From: an uncultured Mollicutes bacterium
Lineage (GTDB): Bacteria > Bacillota_I > Bacilli_A > RFN20 > CAG-826
Length of the DNA: 16,959 bases
Direction of reading: 5' to 3'
Assembly: GCA_937893635.1 (NCBI GenBank)
Contig: CALBGF010000167.1
Coordinates: 1-16,959 of the forward strand
Positions 1 to 6,832 of the stretch are shown here, piece by piece. How positions within the stretch are numbered: position 1 is the stretch's first letter; the number at the start of each line of letters is the position of its first letter. The translations under genes were made by a program, and so were the position numbers. The notes below the pieces were generated by a model that worked only from the letters and a program-made list of their open reading frames with translations, ran no database searches and was not told the origin of the DNA.

Positions 1-161
1 GACATACTAATTTCCGCATCTTCAAAACTTTTTTGTTTATTATAAGATGTTTTAATATAGTTATCTAAATATTGACCAATTGGTCCTTCATATTCTTTTT
101 TTCCGCCTATTGTCGCGCATGATTCAATAAACAAATTTTTAAATTCGAGGGAATAACTCAT
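1..161 (-). CDS. spoVAD: Stage V sporulation protein AD, N-terminal part (runs off the left edge)
   Basis: Reading from the ATG at 161 leftwards gives 53 complete codons with no stop before the window ends, so the gene is partial. The visible stretch carries the SpoVAD start pattern: a small-residue/GG segment (IESCATIGG) followed by KEYEGPIGQYLD, matching the family's AAGPKEKDGPLGHLFD region, then an acidic helix around FEDAEISM. SpoVAD is a thiolase-fold soluble protein that binds dipicolinic acid and works with the membrane proteins SpoVAC and SpoVAE to load and release Ca-dipicolinate in spores. Its ATG overlaps the spoVAC stop by 4 bases (ATGA), so the two are translationally coupled. 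The identification rests on about 50 residues plus the neighbour spoVAC, and both agree. Confidence 0.88.
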   Translation of the reverse strand, partial: MSYSLEFKNLFIESCATIGGKKEYEGPIGQYLDNYIKTSYNKQKSFEDAEISM

Positions 162-610
162 AAACTCACCCCCGCATAACTTAAAAGTAAACGAATAAGC
201 GCATATAAAAACGCTGATACAAAGCCATAAGTAATAACACTACCCGCTAGATAAAACATACGGGAACCAACACCATATATTGGTCCTTCAAATTTCGCAT
301 CAATCGCCGAAGATACAACAGAATTAGCAAATCCGGAAGTAGGAATAAATAATCCTGCTCCAGCGACACGGGCAATTTTATTATATAAACTAGTCGATGT
401 TAAAACAGTCGTTACAAAAATTATGCCTAGTGTGGAAAGTAAACCCGCATCACTTTTTTCTAAACCAATTAAATATAACGATATATCATAAAATCCATTA
501 GCTAAAACACCCACTAATCCGCCAATAAGCATAGCAAAAAAAGCATTTTTTAATCTATTTTTCTTACCAGTATGCTTTTTAACTATTTCTTGGTATTCAC
601 TCTTATTCAT
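158..610 (-). CDS. spoVAC: Stage V sporulation protein AC, membrane subunit of the dipicolinate channel
   Basis: This 150-residue protein has several hydrophobic segments (roughly 24-42, 58-75, 85-100 and 115-147), typical of SpoVAC, a mechanosensitive membrane protein of the spore inner membrane involved in Ca-dipicolinate movement. The family signature is easy to see: AGAGLFIPTSGFANS near residues 84-98, then an acidic EGPIYGVGSRMF stretch and a final hydrophobic helix, all matching the B. subtilis layout and length (about 150). The start ATG at 610 is preceded by a good ribosome binding site (GAGGTGA). It lies just after sigF and overlaps spoVAD by 4 bases. No spoVAA or spoVAB gene lies between sigF and spoVAC, unlike Bacillus but as in clostridia. 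Confidence 0.95.
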   Translation of the reverse strand: MNKSEYQEIVKKHTGKKNRLKNAFFAMLIGGLVGVLANGFYDISLYLIGLEKSDAGLLSTLGIIFVTTVLTSTSLYNKIARVAGAGLFIPTSGFANSVVSSAIDAKFEGPIYGVGSRMFYLAGSVITYGFVSAFLYALIRLLLSYAGVSL

Positions 611-614
611 AAAT

Positions 615-622
615 TCACCTCT
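615..622 (-). promoter_or_regulatory. Ribosome binding site of spoVAC
   Basis: AGAGGTGA on the minus strand lies 4 bases before the ATG at 610 and supports that start. Confidence 0.7.
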
Positions 623-627
623 ATAAA

Positions 628-656
628 TAAGGTTACCAATTTTTGCTAGTTTATAC
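628..656 (-). promoter_or_regulatory. Candidate sigma-F (or sigma-G) promoter for spoVAC-spoVAD
   Basis: On the minus strand GTATA (652-656) fits the sigma-F -35 consensus GYWTA. Fourteen bases later GGTAACCTTA (628-637) fits the sigma-F -10 pattern GGNRANANTW at all fixed positions but one. The usual spacing is about 15. It lies between the sigF stop and the spoVAC ribosome binding site, where a forespore promoter would be expected. In B. subtilis spoVA is mainly sigma-G dependent, and the -35 elements of the two sigmas overlap, so either could read it. Consensus match only. Confidence 0.45.
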
Positions 657-1367
657 TTAAGACATATATTCTTTTAATTTTTTTAATACTTTTTTCTCCC
701 AACGAGATATTTGAACTTGTGAACAGGAAAATCTTTTAGCTAAATCGGCTTGTTTCATTTCATCAAAAAATCTTAAACGCACAAAAATCTGATCAATTTT
801 ACTTAATTTTTTAATAGCGTCTTCTAAATCAATACTTGTTAAATAATCAATATTATCACTTGTTCCAATCACATCTTTTAAAGTCATATTATCTTCATCA
901 ATTGGCGCATCTAGTGATAAAGGATAATTATTTGCATCAAGTGCCATAATAATATCTTCAACACCTACTTCTAAAAATGCAGCAATATCTTCAATCCTTG
1001 CTTCTTTATGATTTTTATTTTCAAGTTCGATTCTTGCTTCTTCAATACGTTTTGCTAAATCTTTTGTTCCTCGAGAAATTTTAATTATTCCATCATCACG
1101 AAAAAATCTTCTTATTTCTCCAAGAATTAAAGGAACAGCGTATGTAGAAAATTCCACATTAAAACTTGTATCAAATTGCTTTATGGCTTTCATTAAACCA
1201 ATTGTGCCAGTTGATATTAGATCTTCGAAATCCGTATATTTTGATCTGTAACGATGCGCTAATTTGTAGACAAGTAACATATTATCATTAACTACTTTTT
1301 CAAATGCTTCTTGATCATTTTCTTGCGCTTTTTTGATGAGTGAAAAAGTTTCGTCTTTAACTACCAT
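657..1367 (-). CDS. sigF: RNA polymerase sporulation sigma factor F
   Basis: Sigma-70 family factor of 236 residues from the ATG at 1367. Region 2 spans about residues 25-100: DFEDLISTGTIGLMKAIKQFD, then FSTYAVPLILGEIRRFFRDDG, the hallmark of the forespore sigmas F and G. Region 3 follows at about 102-165 and region 4.2 with the helix-turn-helix at about 205-232 (QADLAKRFSCSQVQISRWEKK). Sigma-F is the first forespore-specific sigma factor and is held inactive by SpoIIAB. An in-frame TTG at 1376 would add three residues; I prefer the ATG. Either start lies inside the 3' end of spoIIAB (overlap 11 or 20 bases) with no clear Shine-Dalgarno sequence, implying translational coupling. Sigma-G is a close relative, but the position right after spoIIAB settles the call. 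Confidence 0.95.
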   Translation of the reverse strand: MVVKDETFSLIKKAQENDQEAFEKVVNDNMLLVYKLAHRYRSKYTDFEDLISTGTIGLMKAIKQFDTSFNVEFSTYAVPLILGEIRRFFRDDGIIKISRGTKDLAKRIEEARIELENKNHKEARIEDIAAFLEVGVEDIIMALDANNYPLSLDAPIDEDNMTLKDVIGTSDNIDYLTSIDLEDAIKKLSKIDQIFVRLRFFDEMKQADLAKRFSCSQVQISRWEKKVLKKLKEYMS

Positions 1368-1800
1368 AAACTTCAATATTCGAGTTCATCAAGTTCTTTT
1401 TAATTACTAATTTTGTGCCCATACCCACTACTGACTTAATTTCAAAATCATCGGATAAAGAATCAATAATAGATAATCCCATACCCGCTCGCTCTAAGTC
1501 TGGTCTAGTAGTAAAAGTTGGCTTACGCGCTAATTCAATGTTTTCAATACCTACTCCATAATCAATAATCGATAAAATTAAAGTTTCTTTATCTACGGCT
1601 GCTTTAATAATTACATCACGTTCTGGATTTAATTTATATCCATGGATGATTGCATTACTAACTGCTTCAGAAATTATCGTTTTTAGTTCTGATATTTGTT
1701 CCATAGTCGGATTAAGGAAACTTATAAAACTAATAACGGCATTTCTTGCTAACGCTTCATTAACTAAGTTAGCTTTAAATTTGAGTTCCATCTCATTCAT
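1357..1800 (-). CDS. spoIIAB: Anti-sigma F factor and serine kinase SpoIIAB
   Basis: This 147-residue GHKL-fold kinase binds and inhibits sigma-F and phosphorylates SpoIIAA with ATP. The ATP-binding boxes are all present: the N-box EAVSNAIIHGY with Glu45 and Asn49, the G1 box DYGVGI (80-85) and the G2 box ERAGMGLSI (103-111). Arg19 is close to the place of the B. subtilis arginine that contacts sigma-F. Length and sequence order match the B. subtilis protein from its NEM start through the FTTRPDLER segment. The ATG at 1800 overlaps the spoIIAA stop by 4 bases, and the 3' end overlaps sigF, so spoIIAA, spoIIAB and sigF form one tightly coupled operon that would keep the three proteins in balance. 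Confidence 0.96.
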   Translation of the reverse strand: MNEMELKFKANLVNEALARNAVISFISFLNPTMEQISELKTIISEAVSNAIIHGYKLNPERDVIIKAAVDKETLILSIIDYGVGIENIELARKPTFTTRPDLERAGMGLSIIDSLSDDFEIKSVVGMGTKLVIKKNLMNSNIEVYGS

Positions 1801-2150
1801 AAAAGTACCTTTCCTTCTTTCTTAAAAGAGGCTAAGTTTTTATATTCATAAATGATTTTAGAAAGTCCTGTTAACTCGATAATTTTTCGTGTATAAGTAG
1901 TTAAAGAAATAAAGCCACATAATCCATTTACTTTACGAATTTCATTATATCGTCCTAAAATTAATCCGATACCCGCACTATCGAATAATGAGACGTTTTT
2001 TAAATCCCATAATAATAAATAAGGATTATATCTTTTCATTTCTAAAACGATTTTATCTTTATATCCTAGAACATGAAAACTATCTAGTTCACCATAGATT
2101 TTAATTAATAATCCATTTTCAAATGGTGTAATTTTTATTCCATCATTCAT
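1797..2150 (-). CDS. spoIIAA: Anti-sigma F factor antagonist SpoIIAA
   Basis: STAS-domain protein of 117 residues. When unphosphorylated it binds SpoIIAB and frees sigma-F; SpoIIAB phosphorylates it, and the phosphatase SpoIIE (not in this window) reactivates it. The phosphorylation motif LFDSAGIGLILGRY is intact, with Ser58 directly after Asp57, the same numbering as in B. subtilis. The second serine of the usual DSS is Ala59 here, which should not matter for the phospho-site. The N-terminal GELDSFHV segment also matches the family. The ATG at 2150 has a strong ribosome binding site (AAAGGAGG, 7 bases upstream). It is the first gene of the operon. Confidence 0.95.
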   Translation of the reverse strand: MNDGIKITPFENGLLIKIYGELDSFHVLGYKDKIVLEMKRYNPYLLLWDLKNVSLFDSAGIGLILGRYNEIRKVNGLCGFISLTTYTRKIIELTGLSKIIYEYKNLASFKKEGKVLL

Positions 2151-2157
2151 AATATTT

Positions 2158-2165
2158 CCTCCTTT
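2158..2165 (-). promoter_or_regulatory. Strong ribosome binding site of spoIIAA
   Basis: AAAGGAGG on the minus strand, 7 bases before the ATG at 2150. It is the only strong binding site in the spoIIAA-spoIIAB-sigF operon. Confidence 0.8.
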
Positions 2166-2214
2166 GGGAGTATTATAAAATATTATAAATTTCGCATTAA
2201 AATTTTAGTCATTT

Positions 2215-2257
2215 TCCGACAATTCTTGCAAAAAAGCATTTGTCAATAATCGACAAA
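2215..2257 (-). promoter_or_regulatory. Cluster of Spo0A-box-like sites upstream of spoIIAA
   Basis: Three sequences close to the Spo0A consensus TTTGTCRAA occur within 43 bases: TTTGTCGAT on the minus strand (2249-2257, 8 of 9), TTTGTCAAT on the plus strand (2239-2247, 8 of 9) and ATTGTCGGA on the minus strand (2215-2223, 7 of 9). In B. subtilis the spoIIA promoter is activated by phosphorylated Spo0A together with sigma-H, so the location is as expected. I could not find a convincing sigma-H promoter between these sites and the gene; a TATAAT and a GCGAAAT lie at about 2180-2195. Consensus matching only. Confidence 0.5.
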
Positions 2258-2280
2258 AAAAGCACAACTTAATGTGCTTA
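2254..2280 (-). terminator. Rho-independent terminator of dacF, overlapping its stop codon
   Basis: On the minus strand AAGCACA (2273-2279) pairs with TGTGCTT (2260-2266) around a 6-base loop and is followed by a run of T. The stem begins inside the TAA stop codon of dacF. It would separate dacF transcription from spoIIAA, unlike B. subtilis where readthrough from dacF is known. Confidence 0.75.
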
Positions 2281-3444
2281 GAAAAGAAATTCAAGGAAAT
2301 TTTTAAATAAGTAATCAAAGAAATTTGCTTTGCTTACTTCTTCATCGACATAAATCCGATACGTGTGCTTAATGTTATCTTTATCAATAATCGTTAAGTA
2401 ACCAACACAATCACCTTTTTTTAATGGTGCTTCTAAAATAGTAATTTCAATTTCGGCTTTTAAGTCTTCTTTCGTTACTTCTTTATTCGTAACGACCACA
2501 ACATCTTCTTTTACTATTACTGGTGTTTTAGTATTTAATGAATTATTAAAGTTAACATAAGTAATGATATCATTTTTTTCAAATACTTTTATCGCCGTCA
2601 TTTTATTAAAACCATAATTCAATAATGTAGTGGTATCTTGGCTACGATGAGCAATTGTATCAACATTCATCACTACCGATATTAAGCGTACACCATTTCT
2701 TTTAGCGGTAGCGGTTAAATTATAGTTAGCTTTCGAAGTAAAGCCAGTTTTTAAACCATCTAACCCATCAAAGTGTCCGAGCATTTTATTAGTATTTACT
2801 AGCCAAAATGGATTCGAAGAATCTTTTCTTACATAGTCTTCTTTTAAACGGGTAAAGCGGAATAAATCTTCATTAAATTTAACAAGTTCAGAAGCAACAA
2901 GCGCCATATCATATGGAGTTGTGTAATGATTTTCATCATCAAATCCTGTTGGATTAACAAAGTTTGTATTATTCATTCCTAATTGTTTAGCAGTTTTATT
3001 CATTAAAGAAACGAATGCTGGCGTTGAACCAGAGATATGTTCCCCAAGAGCGGTTATTGCGTCATTCGCAGAATTAATACAAACTGATTTAAATAAATCT
3101 TCCACACTCATTTTTTCATTAGGCTCTAAAAATATTTGTGTGCCACCCATACTTGAAGCATATTCACTGGCAGTAACCATATCATTCCATTTTAGATTAC
3201 CTTTTTGAATATTATCTAAAACAATATACATTCCCATCATTTTAGTCATACTCGCTGGATAATGTTTTTCATCTTTATTTTCTTCATAAATTACGCGCTT
3301 TGAATTTGGTTCAATTAAAACAACGGAAGAGGAATTAAGCGCTAAATCTGGTTTTTCTTCATTAGTGGTTTGAGGCGTTACATTTTTATTAACTCCTAAA
3401 AGCGCTAATAAAGAAAAAAGAATTGTCATAAAAAATTTTTGCAT
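2278..3444 (-). CDS. dacF: D-alanyl-D-alanine carboxypeptidase (DacF-type penicillin-binding protein)
   Basis: Serine D,D-carboxypeptidase (peptidase family S11) that removes the terminal D-alanine from peptidoglycan stem peptides. The 388-residue protein has an N-terminal hydrophobic segment (about 2-17) that is a likely signal peptide. The active-site motifs are SMTK (Ser65, Lys68), SAN (125-127) and KTG (232-234), followed by a C-terminal beta-rich domain and a short hydrophobic, probably amphipathic, anchor (about residues 370-388). The ATG at 3444 has GGTGAT 4 bases upstream; an upstream in-frame TTG (3456) falls at that ribosome binding site and is rejected. Its place just before spoIIAA matches dacF of Bacillus, which is made in the forespore and tunes cortex cross-linking, so the DacF name rests on both sequence and context. 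Confidence 0.9.
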   Translation of the reverse strand: MQKFFMTILFSLLALLGVNKNVTPQTTNEEKPDLALNSSSVVLIEPNSKRVIYEENKDEKHYPASMTKMMGMYIVLDNIQKGNLKWNDMVTASEYASSMGGTQIFLEPNEKMSVEDLFKSVCINSANDAITALGEHISGSTPAFVSLMNKTAKQLGMNNTNFVNPTGFDDENHYTTPYDMALVASELVKFNEDLFRFTRLKEDYVRKDSSNPFWLVNTNKMLGHFDGLDGLKTGFTSKANYNLTATAKRNGVRLISVVMNVDTIAHRSQDTTTLLNYGFNKMTAIKVFEKNDIITYVNFNNSLNTKTPVIVKEDVVVVTNKEVTKEDLKAEIEITILEAPLKKGDCVGYLTIIDKDNIKHTYRIYVDEEVSKANFFDYLFKNFLEFLF

Positions 3445-3467
3445 ATTTATCACCAATATAATTTATG

Positions 3468-3480
3468 AACAATTCTTGTT
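3468..3480. repeat. 13-base inverted repeat upstream of dacF
   Basis: AACAA and TTGTT flank a 3-base centre (plus strand AACAATTCTTGTT), 24 bases upstream of the dacF ATG. It could be an operator or a weak hairpin; there is no T-run after it. Nothing more can be said. Confidence 0.3.
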
Positions 3481-3498
3481 TATATTCCTAAATAATCT

Positions 3499-4329
3499 TT
3501 ATTTATTTTTTAATAAATCACTAAAAAACTTATCACACTCAATTGCCCAAGTAGCAATACTTTGATACTTACGTGCGTCTTTTTTACTTAATACTAAATC
3601 ATTAGCAAGTGATAAGCCGTGATTCCCAGTTGGATAAAAGATTGTTTTATGTTTAACTTTTGATTTATTTAAAGCCTCATCCATTAATTCTGTTGAGATT
3701 GGATCAACAGCGGTATCTTCTAAAGTAGTCCAAATAAATGTTGGAGGATAATCTTTAGTTACATGTAGTTCAATACTTAATTCATTAATAAGTTTTGGAT
3801 TATCATTAGTGATATTAAATTTTGTGTGAAGATGAGTGTTTTGTGTTAAGGTAATTACTGGATAACATAAGGCAATAGCTTTAGGTTTATATTGTTCAAC
3901 CTTTTTTAAGTTCATCATACCTGCTAATTTCATATATTTATAAGCATAACTTCCCACTAAATGTCCACCAGCAGAAAAACCAATTACAAATATTTCTTTA
4001 GGATTAATGCGATATTTATTTTGGTTTTTAATTAGAAAATCAATAGTTAATAATAATTCAAGATGAGGAACTGGATAACACACATCTTTTTGAGTAGCTT
4101 TAGAACTATAAGTTAAAGTAACTGTATTATAGTTTTTTGCTAAAAAAGTAACTGCGACAGGATCTTTTTCACGATTAGAAACAAAATCATATCCCCCACC
4201 TGGAACAATTACTAAAGTTTTAGATTTTTTTCTTTTTCCCATATCAACATTTTGAATAACGCTAATTTGGATAACTGGATCAGTTTTTATATCATAAAAT
4301 TCATTTAAATGGATTATATCATTTATCAT
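3499..4329 (-). CDS. Alpha/beta-hydrolase of the Aes/BD-FAE esterase type
   Basis: This 276-residue cytoplasmic protein (no signal peptide) has the features of the alpha/beta-hydrolase esterase family. These are an oxyanion-hole strand ending in PGGGY (43-47), the nucleophile elbow GFSAGG with Ser119 (117-122), an aspartate in LEDTAVDP (Asp205 most likely) and a histidine in GNHGLS (His237). The layout resembles acetylxylan-esterase-like or bacterial feruloyl-esterase-like small-ester hydrolases; the substrate cannot be told. The ATG at 4329 has GGAGTGA upstream. It lies 54 bases before dacF on the same strand with no clear terminator between, so readthrough into dacF is possible, but no functional link is evident. 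Confidence 0.82.
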   Translation of the reverse strand: MINDIIHLNEFYDIKTDPVIQISVIQNVDMGKRKKSKTLVIVPGGGYDFVSNREKDPVAVTFLAKNYNTVTLTYSSKATQKDVCYPVPHLELLLTIDFLIKNQNKYRINPKEIFVIGFSAGGHLVGSYAYKYMKLAGMMNLKKVEQYKPKAIALCYPVITLTQNTHLHTKFNITNDNPKLINELSIELHVTKDYPPTFIWTTLEDTAVDPISTELMDEALNKSKVKHKTIFYPTGNHGLSLANDLVLSKKDARKYQSIATWAIECDKFFSDLLKNK

Positions 4330-4349
4330 ACTTATTCACTCCTAAAGCA

Positions 4350-4378
4350 ATTATAAAACAATATTTTATCAATTTGAA
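4350..4378 (-). promoter_or_regulatory. Candidate vegetative promoter of the alpha/beta-hydrolase gene
   Basis: On the minus strand TTCAAA (4373-4378) is followed after 17 bases by a perfect TATAAT (4350-4355), 20 bases upstream of the hydrolase ATG. The -10 is strong and the -35 matches 4 of 6. Confidence 0.55.
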
Positions 4379-4422
4379 TTAAATAATTTATTTTGGCAAT
4401 AATATTTTTGAGGTGAATAAAA

Positions 4423-5037
4423 ATGAATTTTAAAAAATTAATTATTTTAAGTTCTTTAGTTTTATTAAGTGGTTGTAATAATAAGTCATCCGTTAGTAAT
4501 TCCGGGTCAATTAGTAAATCGACTTCTACTAGTCCTTCAATATCAAACCATCCATCAATTAGTGATAGCAGTTCATCATTAGTTAATGCTAAATCTATTA
4601 CTTTTAATTTCTTAGATTTAAAAGACAAATTACCTACTGCCTCTTCTAAAGAAGAAACTAAAATCACTAATGGCTTAGTTGAATTAGGAATTGTTAGTGC
4701 TAATTATGGAACTTATAACGATGTTGGTTATTTGATGCTTAGAAAAAATAGTGACACAAATGGCGCAGGACATCTTTATAATAATTCAAGTTTAGGAAGC
4801 ATTAATTCTGTAACAATTAAATTTTCTTCTTCTACAAGTAAAAATGCGATGATTGGAATAACATTTGGAAATGAAGTAATTAGTGATGCCGTTTCTGATA
4901 GTACCTTAAAAGAACAAGCTGACGCTAATAAAGTAGTGACTTTTAATAATGATAGTAAAGATAACACTTATTTTAATCTAAGTGTTATGAATAATTATAA
5001 CTGCCAACTAGTGGAACTAACAATTAATTTTGACTAA
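4423..5037 (+). CDS. Serine-rich lipoprotein of unknown function
   Basis: Predicted lipoprotein of 204 residues. The signal peptide has KK at 4-5, a hydrophobic core and a lipobox LSGC (15-18), so Cys18 would be lipidated and the protein held on the outer face of the membrane. A serine/threonine/asparagine-rich linker (about 20-55) follows, then a domain (about 56-204) rich in alternating beta-type residues ending in CQLVELTINF, which looks like a beta-sandwich. I do not recognise the domain. GAGGTGA at 4410-4416 is the ribosome binding site. It stands alone on the plus strand, divergent from the hydrolase and convergent with the ABC exporter. The linker and tail resemble extracytoplasmic binding or adhesion domains, but no function is supported. 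Confidence 0.8.
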   Translation: MNFKKLIILSSLVLLSGCNNKSSVSNSGSISKSTSTSPSISNHPSISDSSSSLVNAKSITFNFLDLKDKLPTASSKEETKITNGLVELGIVSANYGTYNDVGYLMLRKNSDTNGAGHLYNNSSLGSINSVTIKFSSSTSKNAMIGITFGNEVISDAVSDSTLKEQADANKVVTFNNDSKDNTYFNLSVMNNYNCQLVELTINFD

Positions 5038-5040
5038 TCA

Positions 5041-5087
5041 AAAAGACTATTGGTTAACAAATTTGCTAAACAATAGTCATTTTTTTA
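5041..5087. terminator. Bidirectional terminator between the lipoprotein gene and the ABC exporter
   Basis: GACTATTG (5045-5052) and CAATAGTC (5071-5078) form a perfect 8-base stem. Within it, TTA/TAA and CAA/TTG can extend the pairing around an AT centre. A T-run follows on the plus strand (5080-5086), and AAAA before the stem gives a T-run on the minus strand. It serves both convergent genes and overlaps the exporter's stop codon. Confidence 0.85.
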
Positions 5088-6830
5088 TTCTTCAAATTGT
5101 GAATTATATAACTTATAATAGAATCCTTTTTTAACCATTAATTCATTATGATTACCTTGTTCAATAATATTACCATTATTCATAACTAAGATAATATCCG
5201 AATTTTTAATGGTTGATAGGCGGTGAGCAACGATGAAACTAGTTTTACCACGCATTAACTTAGCAAAAGCATTTTGAATCTTTAATTCTGTACGAGTATC
5301 AATGCTTGATGTTGCTTCATCTAAGATAAGCATTGGTGGCATTGTTAACATAATACGTGCAATGCAGAGTAATTGTTTTTGACCAATTGATAAGTTACCA
5401 CCATCTTCACCAATTACCGTATCATAACCATCTTTCATTTTCATAATGAAACTATGAGCATGTGCTTCTTTTGCGGCTTTAATGACTTCTTCTTTGGTAG
5501 CGTCTTCTTTACCCATTTTAATATTTTCTAAAACAGTCGCATTTTTAATCCAAGTTTCTTGTAATACCATACCAAAATTATTTCTAATATCTTTTCTTGG
5601 TGTTTTAATTGTATCTAAATCATCAATATAAATTGTGCCGCTTGTTGGATCATAGAAGCGCATAAATAAGTTAATAAGCGTAGTTTTTCCGCATCCCGTC
5701 GGACCAACAATAGCCACTCTTTGACCTGGTTTAACAATTAAATTAAAATCTTGAATTAATTTTTGTTCTGGAACATAAGAGAAATATACATGCTCAAGTT
5801 TAATATTTCCATTAGCGTGTTCTAAGTGATTTGGACAATCAGTATTATCTAATTCTTTACTTTCTAAATATTCAAACACCCTATTAGCACACGCAATTGA
5901 GTTTTGTAATTCCGTTACTACGCCACTAATTTCATTAAATGGTTTACTATATTGACTTGCATAACTTAAAAGGGTTGAGAATTTACCAACATCTAATACT
6001 AAGTTAGCAGGTGATTTAATAATTACCCAAGCGGCAATAAACGCCACGATAGCGTAAATAATTGCGTTAATGAAACGAGTAGTTGGGTTAACTAAACTTG
6101 AGAAGAATATCGCTTTTAAAGATGATTTTTCTAAACGATTATTTACTTCATCAAATTTCACAACATTTTTATCTTCAATTGAGAATGCTTTAACAACTTT
6201 TAAATTATTAATCATTTCATCCATGAACGCTGTTTGTTCACCACGAATTTCTGTTTGATTCTTAAAATATTTATAAGAATTTTTCGAAACAAATTTGGCT
6301 GTTAATAATGATAAAGGTGTTAAACATACAACCACAATAGCAACAATATAGTTAATACTAATCATTAATCCTAAAGTACCAGCAATTGTAAGTACACCAA
6401 CAAATAGTTGCGTAAATCCCATTAATAAGCCATCAACGAATGTATCAACATCATTAATAACACGGCTAACGATATCACCATATTGATGTGAATCAATATA
6501 ACTAATTGGTAAATGATGTATTTTTTCAAATGCCTGTTTTCTTAAGTCATAAGTAATGTTATAAGTGATTTTGTTATTAATAATACTCATCACATATTGA
6601 GTAACAATTACTATTACGATTAATATGCCAATTAAAATGGCATTTTTCGTAATAGCGGCAAAATCTACTTCATTAATTTTTACAATTACATTAATAGAAT
6701 TACCAATTAAGATTGGGATATATAATGTTGCCGCGACTGATAAAATGGCAAATAAGAATGATAAAAATACTAAAAACTTATATTTAGATATTAATTTTAA
6801 AATCTTTTTAGTGGTGGAATTCTTTTTCAT
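5085..6830 (-). CDS. ABC exporter half-transporter, subunit with the canonical ATPase motifs
   Basis: Type IV (ABCB-like) half-transporter of 581 residues. The membrane domain covers about residues 15-325 (six segments starting near 18-50 and 65-85), followed by the nucleotide-binding domain with Walker A GPTGCGKT (376-383), Q-loop Gln424, signature LSIGQ (480-484), Walker B LILDE with catalytic Glu505, and switch His536 in VAHRLST. The signature deviates from LSGGQ, while the catalytic glutamate and histidine are intact. The partner gene upstream shows the opposite pattern, so the two should form a heterodimer like TM287/288, BmrCD or LmrCD, with one active and one degenerate site. AAGGAGG before the ATG lies inside the end of the partner gene, with only 2 bases between the two frames. 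Multidrug or lipid export is likely; the substrate is unknown. Confidence 0.92.
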   Translation of the reverse strand: MKKNSTTKKILKLISKYKFLVFLSFLFAILSVAATLYIPILIGNSINVIVKINEVDFAAITKNAILIGILIVIVIVTQYVMSIINNKITYNITYDLRKQAFEKIHHLPISYIDSHQYGDIVSRVINDVDTFVDGLLMGFTQLFVGVLTIAGTLGLMISINYIVAIVVVCLTPLSLLTAKFVSKNSYKYFKNQTEIRGEQTAFMDEMINNLKVVKAFSIEDKNVVKFDEVNNRLEKSSLKAIFFSSLVNPTTRFINAIIYAIVAFIAAWVIIKSPANLVLDVGKFSTLLSYASQYSKPFNEISGVVTELQNSIACANRVFEYLESKELDNTDCPNHLEHANGNIKLEHVYFSYVPEQKLIQDFNLIVKPGQRVAIVGPTGCGKTTLINLFMRFYDPTSGTIYIDDLDTIKTPRKDIRNNFGMVLQETWIKNATVLENIKMGKEDATKEEVIKAAKEAHAHSFIMKMKDGYDTVIGEDGGNLSIGQKQLLCIARIMLTMPPMLILDEATSSIDTRTELKIQNAFAKLMRGKTSFIVAHRLSTIKNSDIILVMNNGNIIEQGNHNELMVKKGFYYKLYNSQFEE

Positions 6831-6832
6831 AA

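Noticed and set aside
2171..2195. Vegetative promoter with TATAAT upstream of spoIIAA
   Set aside because: Two TATAAT-like elements exist, but no acceptable -35 at 16-18 bases; not reported as a promoter.
3445..3456. TTG start for dacF adding four residues
   Set aside because: The TTG falls at the GGTGAT ribosome binding site that serves the ATG at 3444.
4332..4667. Minus-strand open frame of 111 codons opposite the lipoprotein gene
   Set aside because: It lies antisense to a gene with a clear lipobox and ribosome binding site, and its translation has no domain pattern; most likely a shadow.
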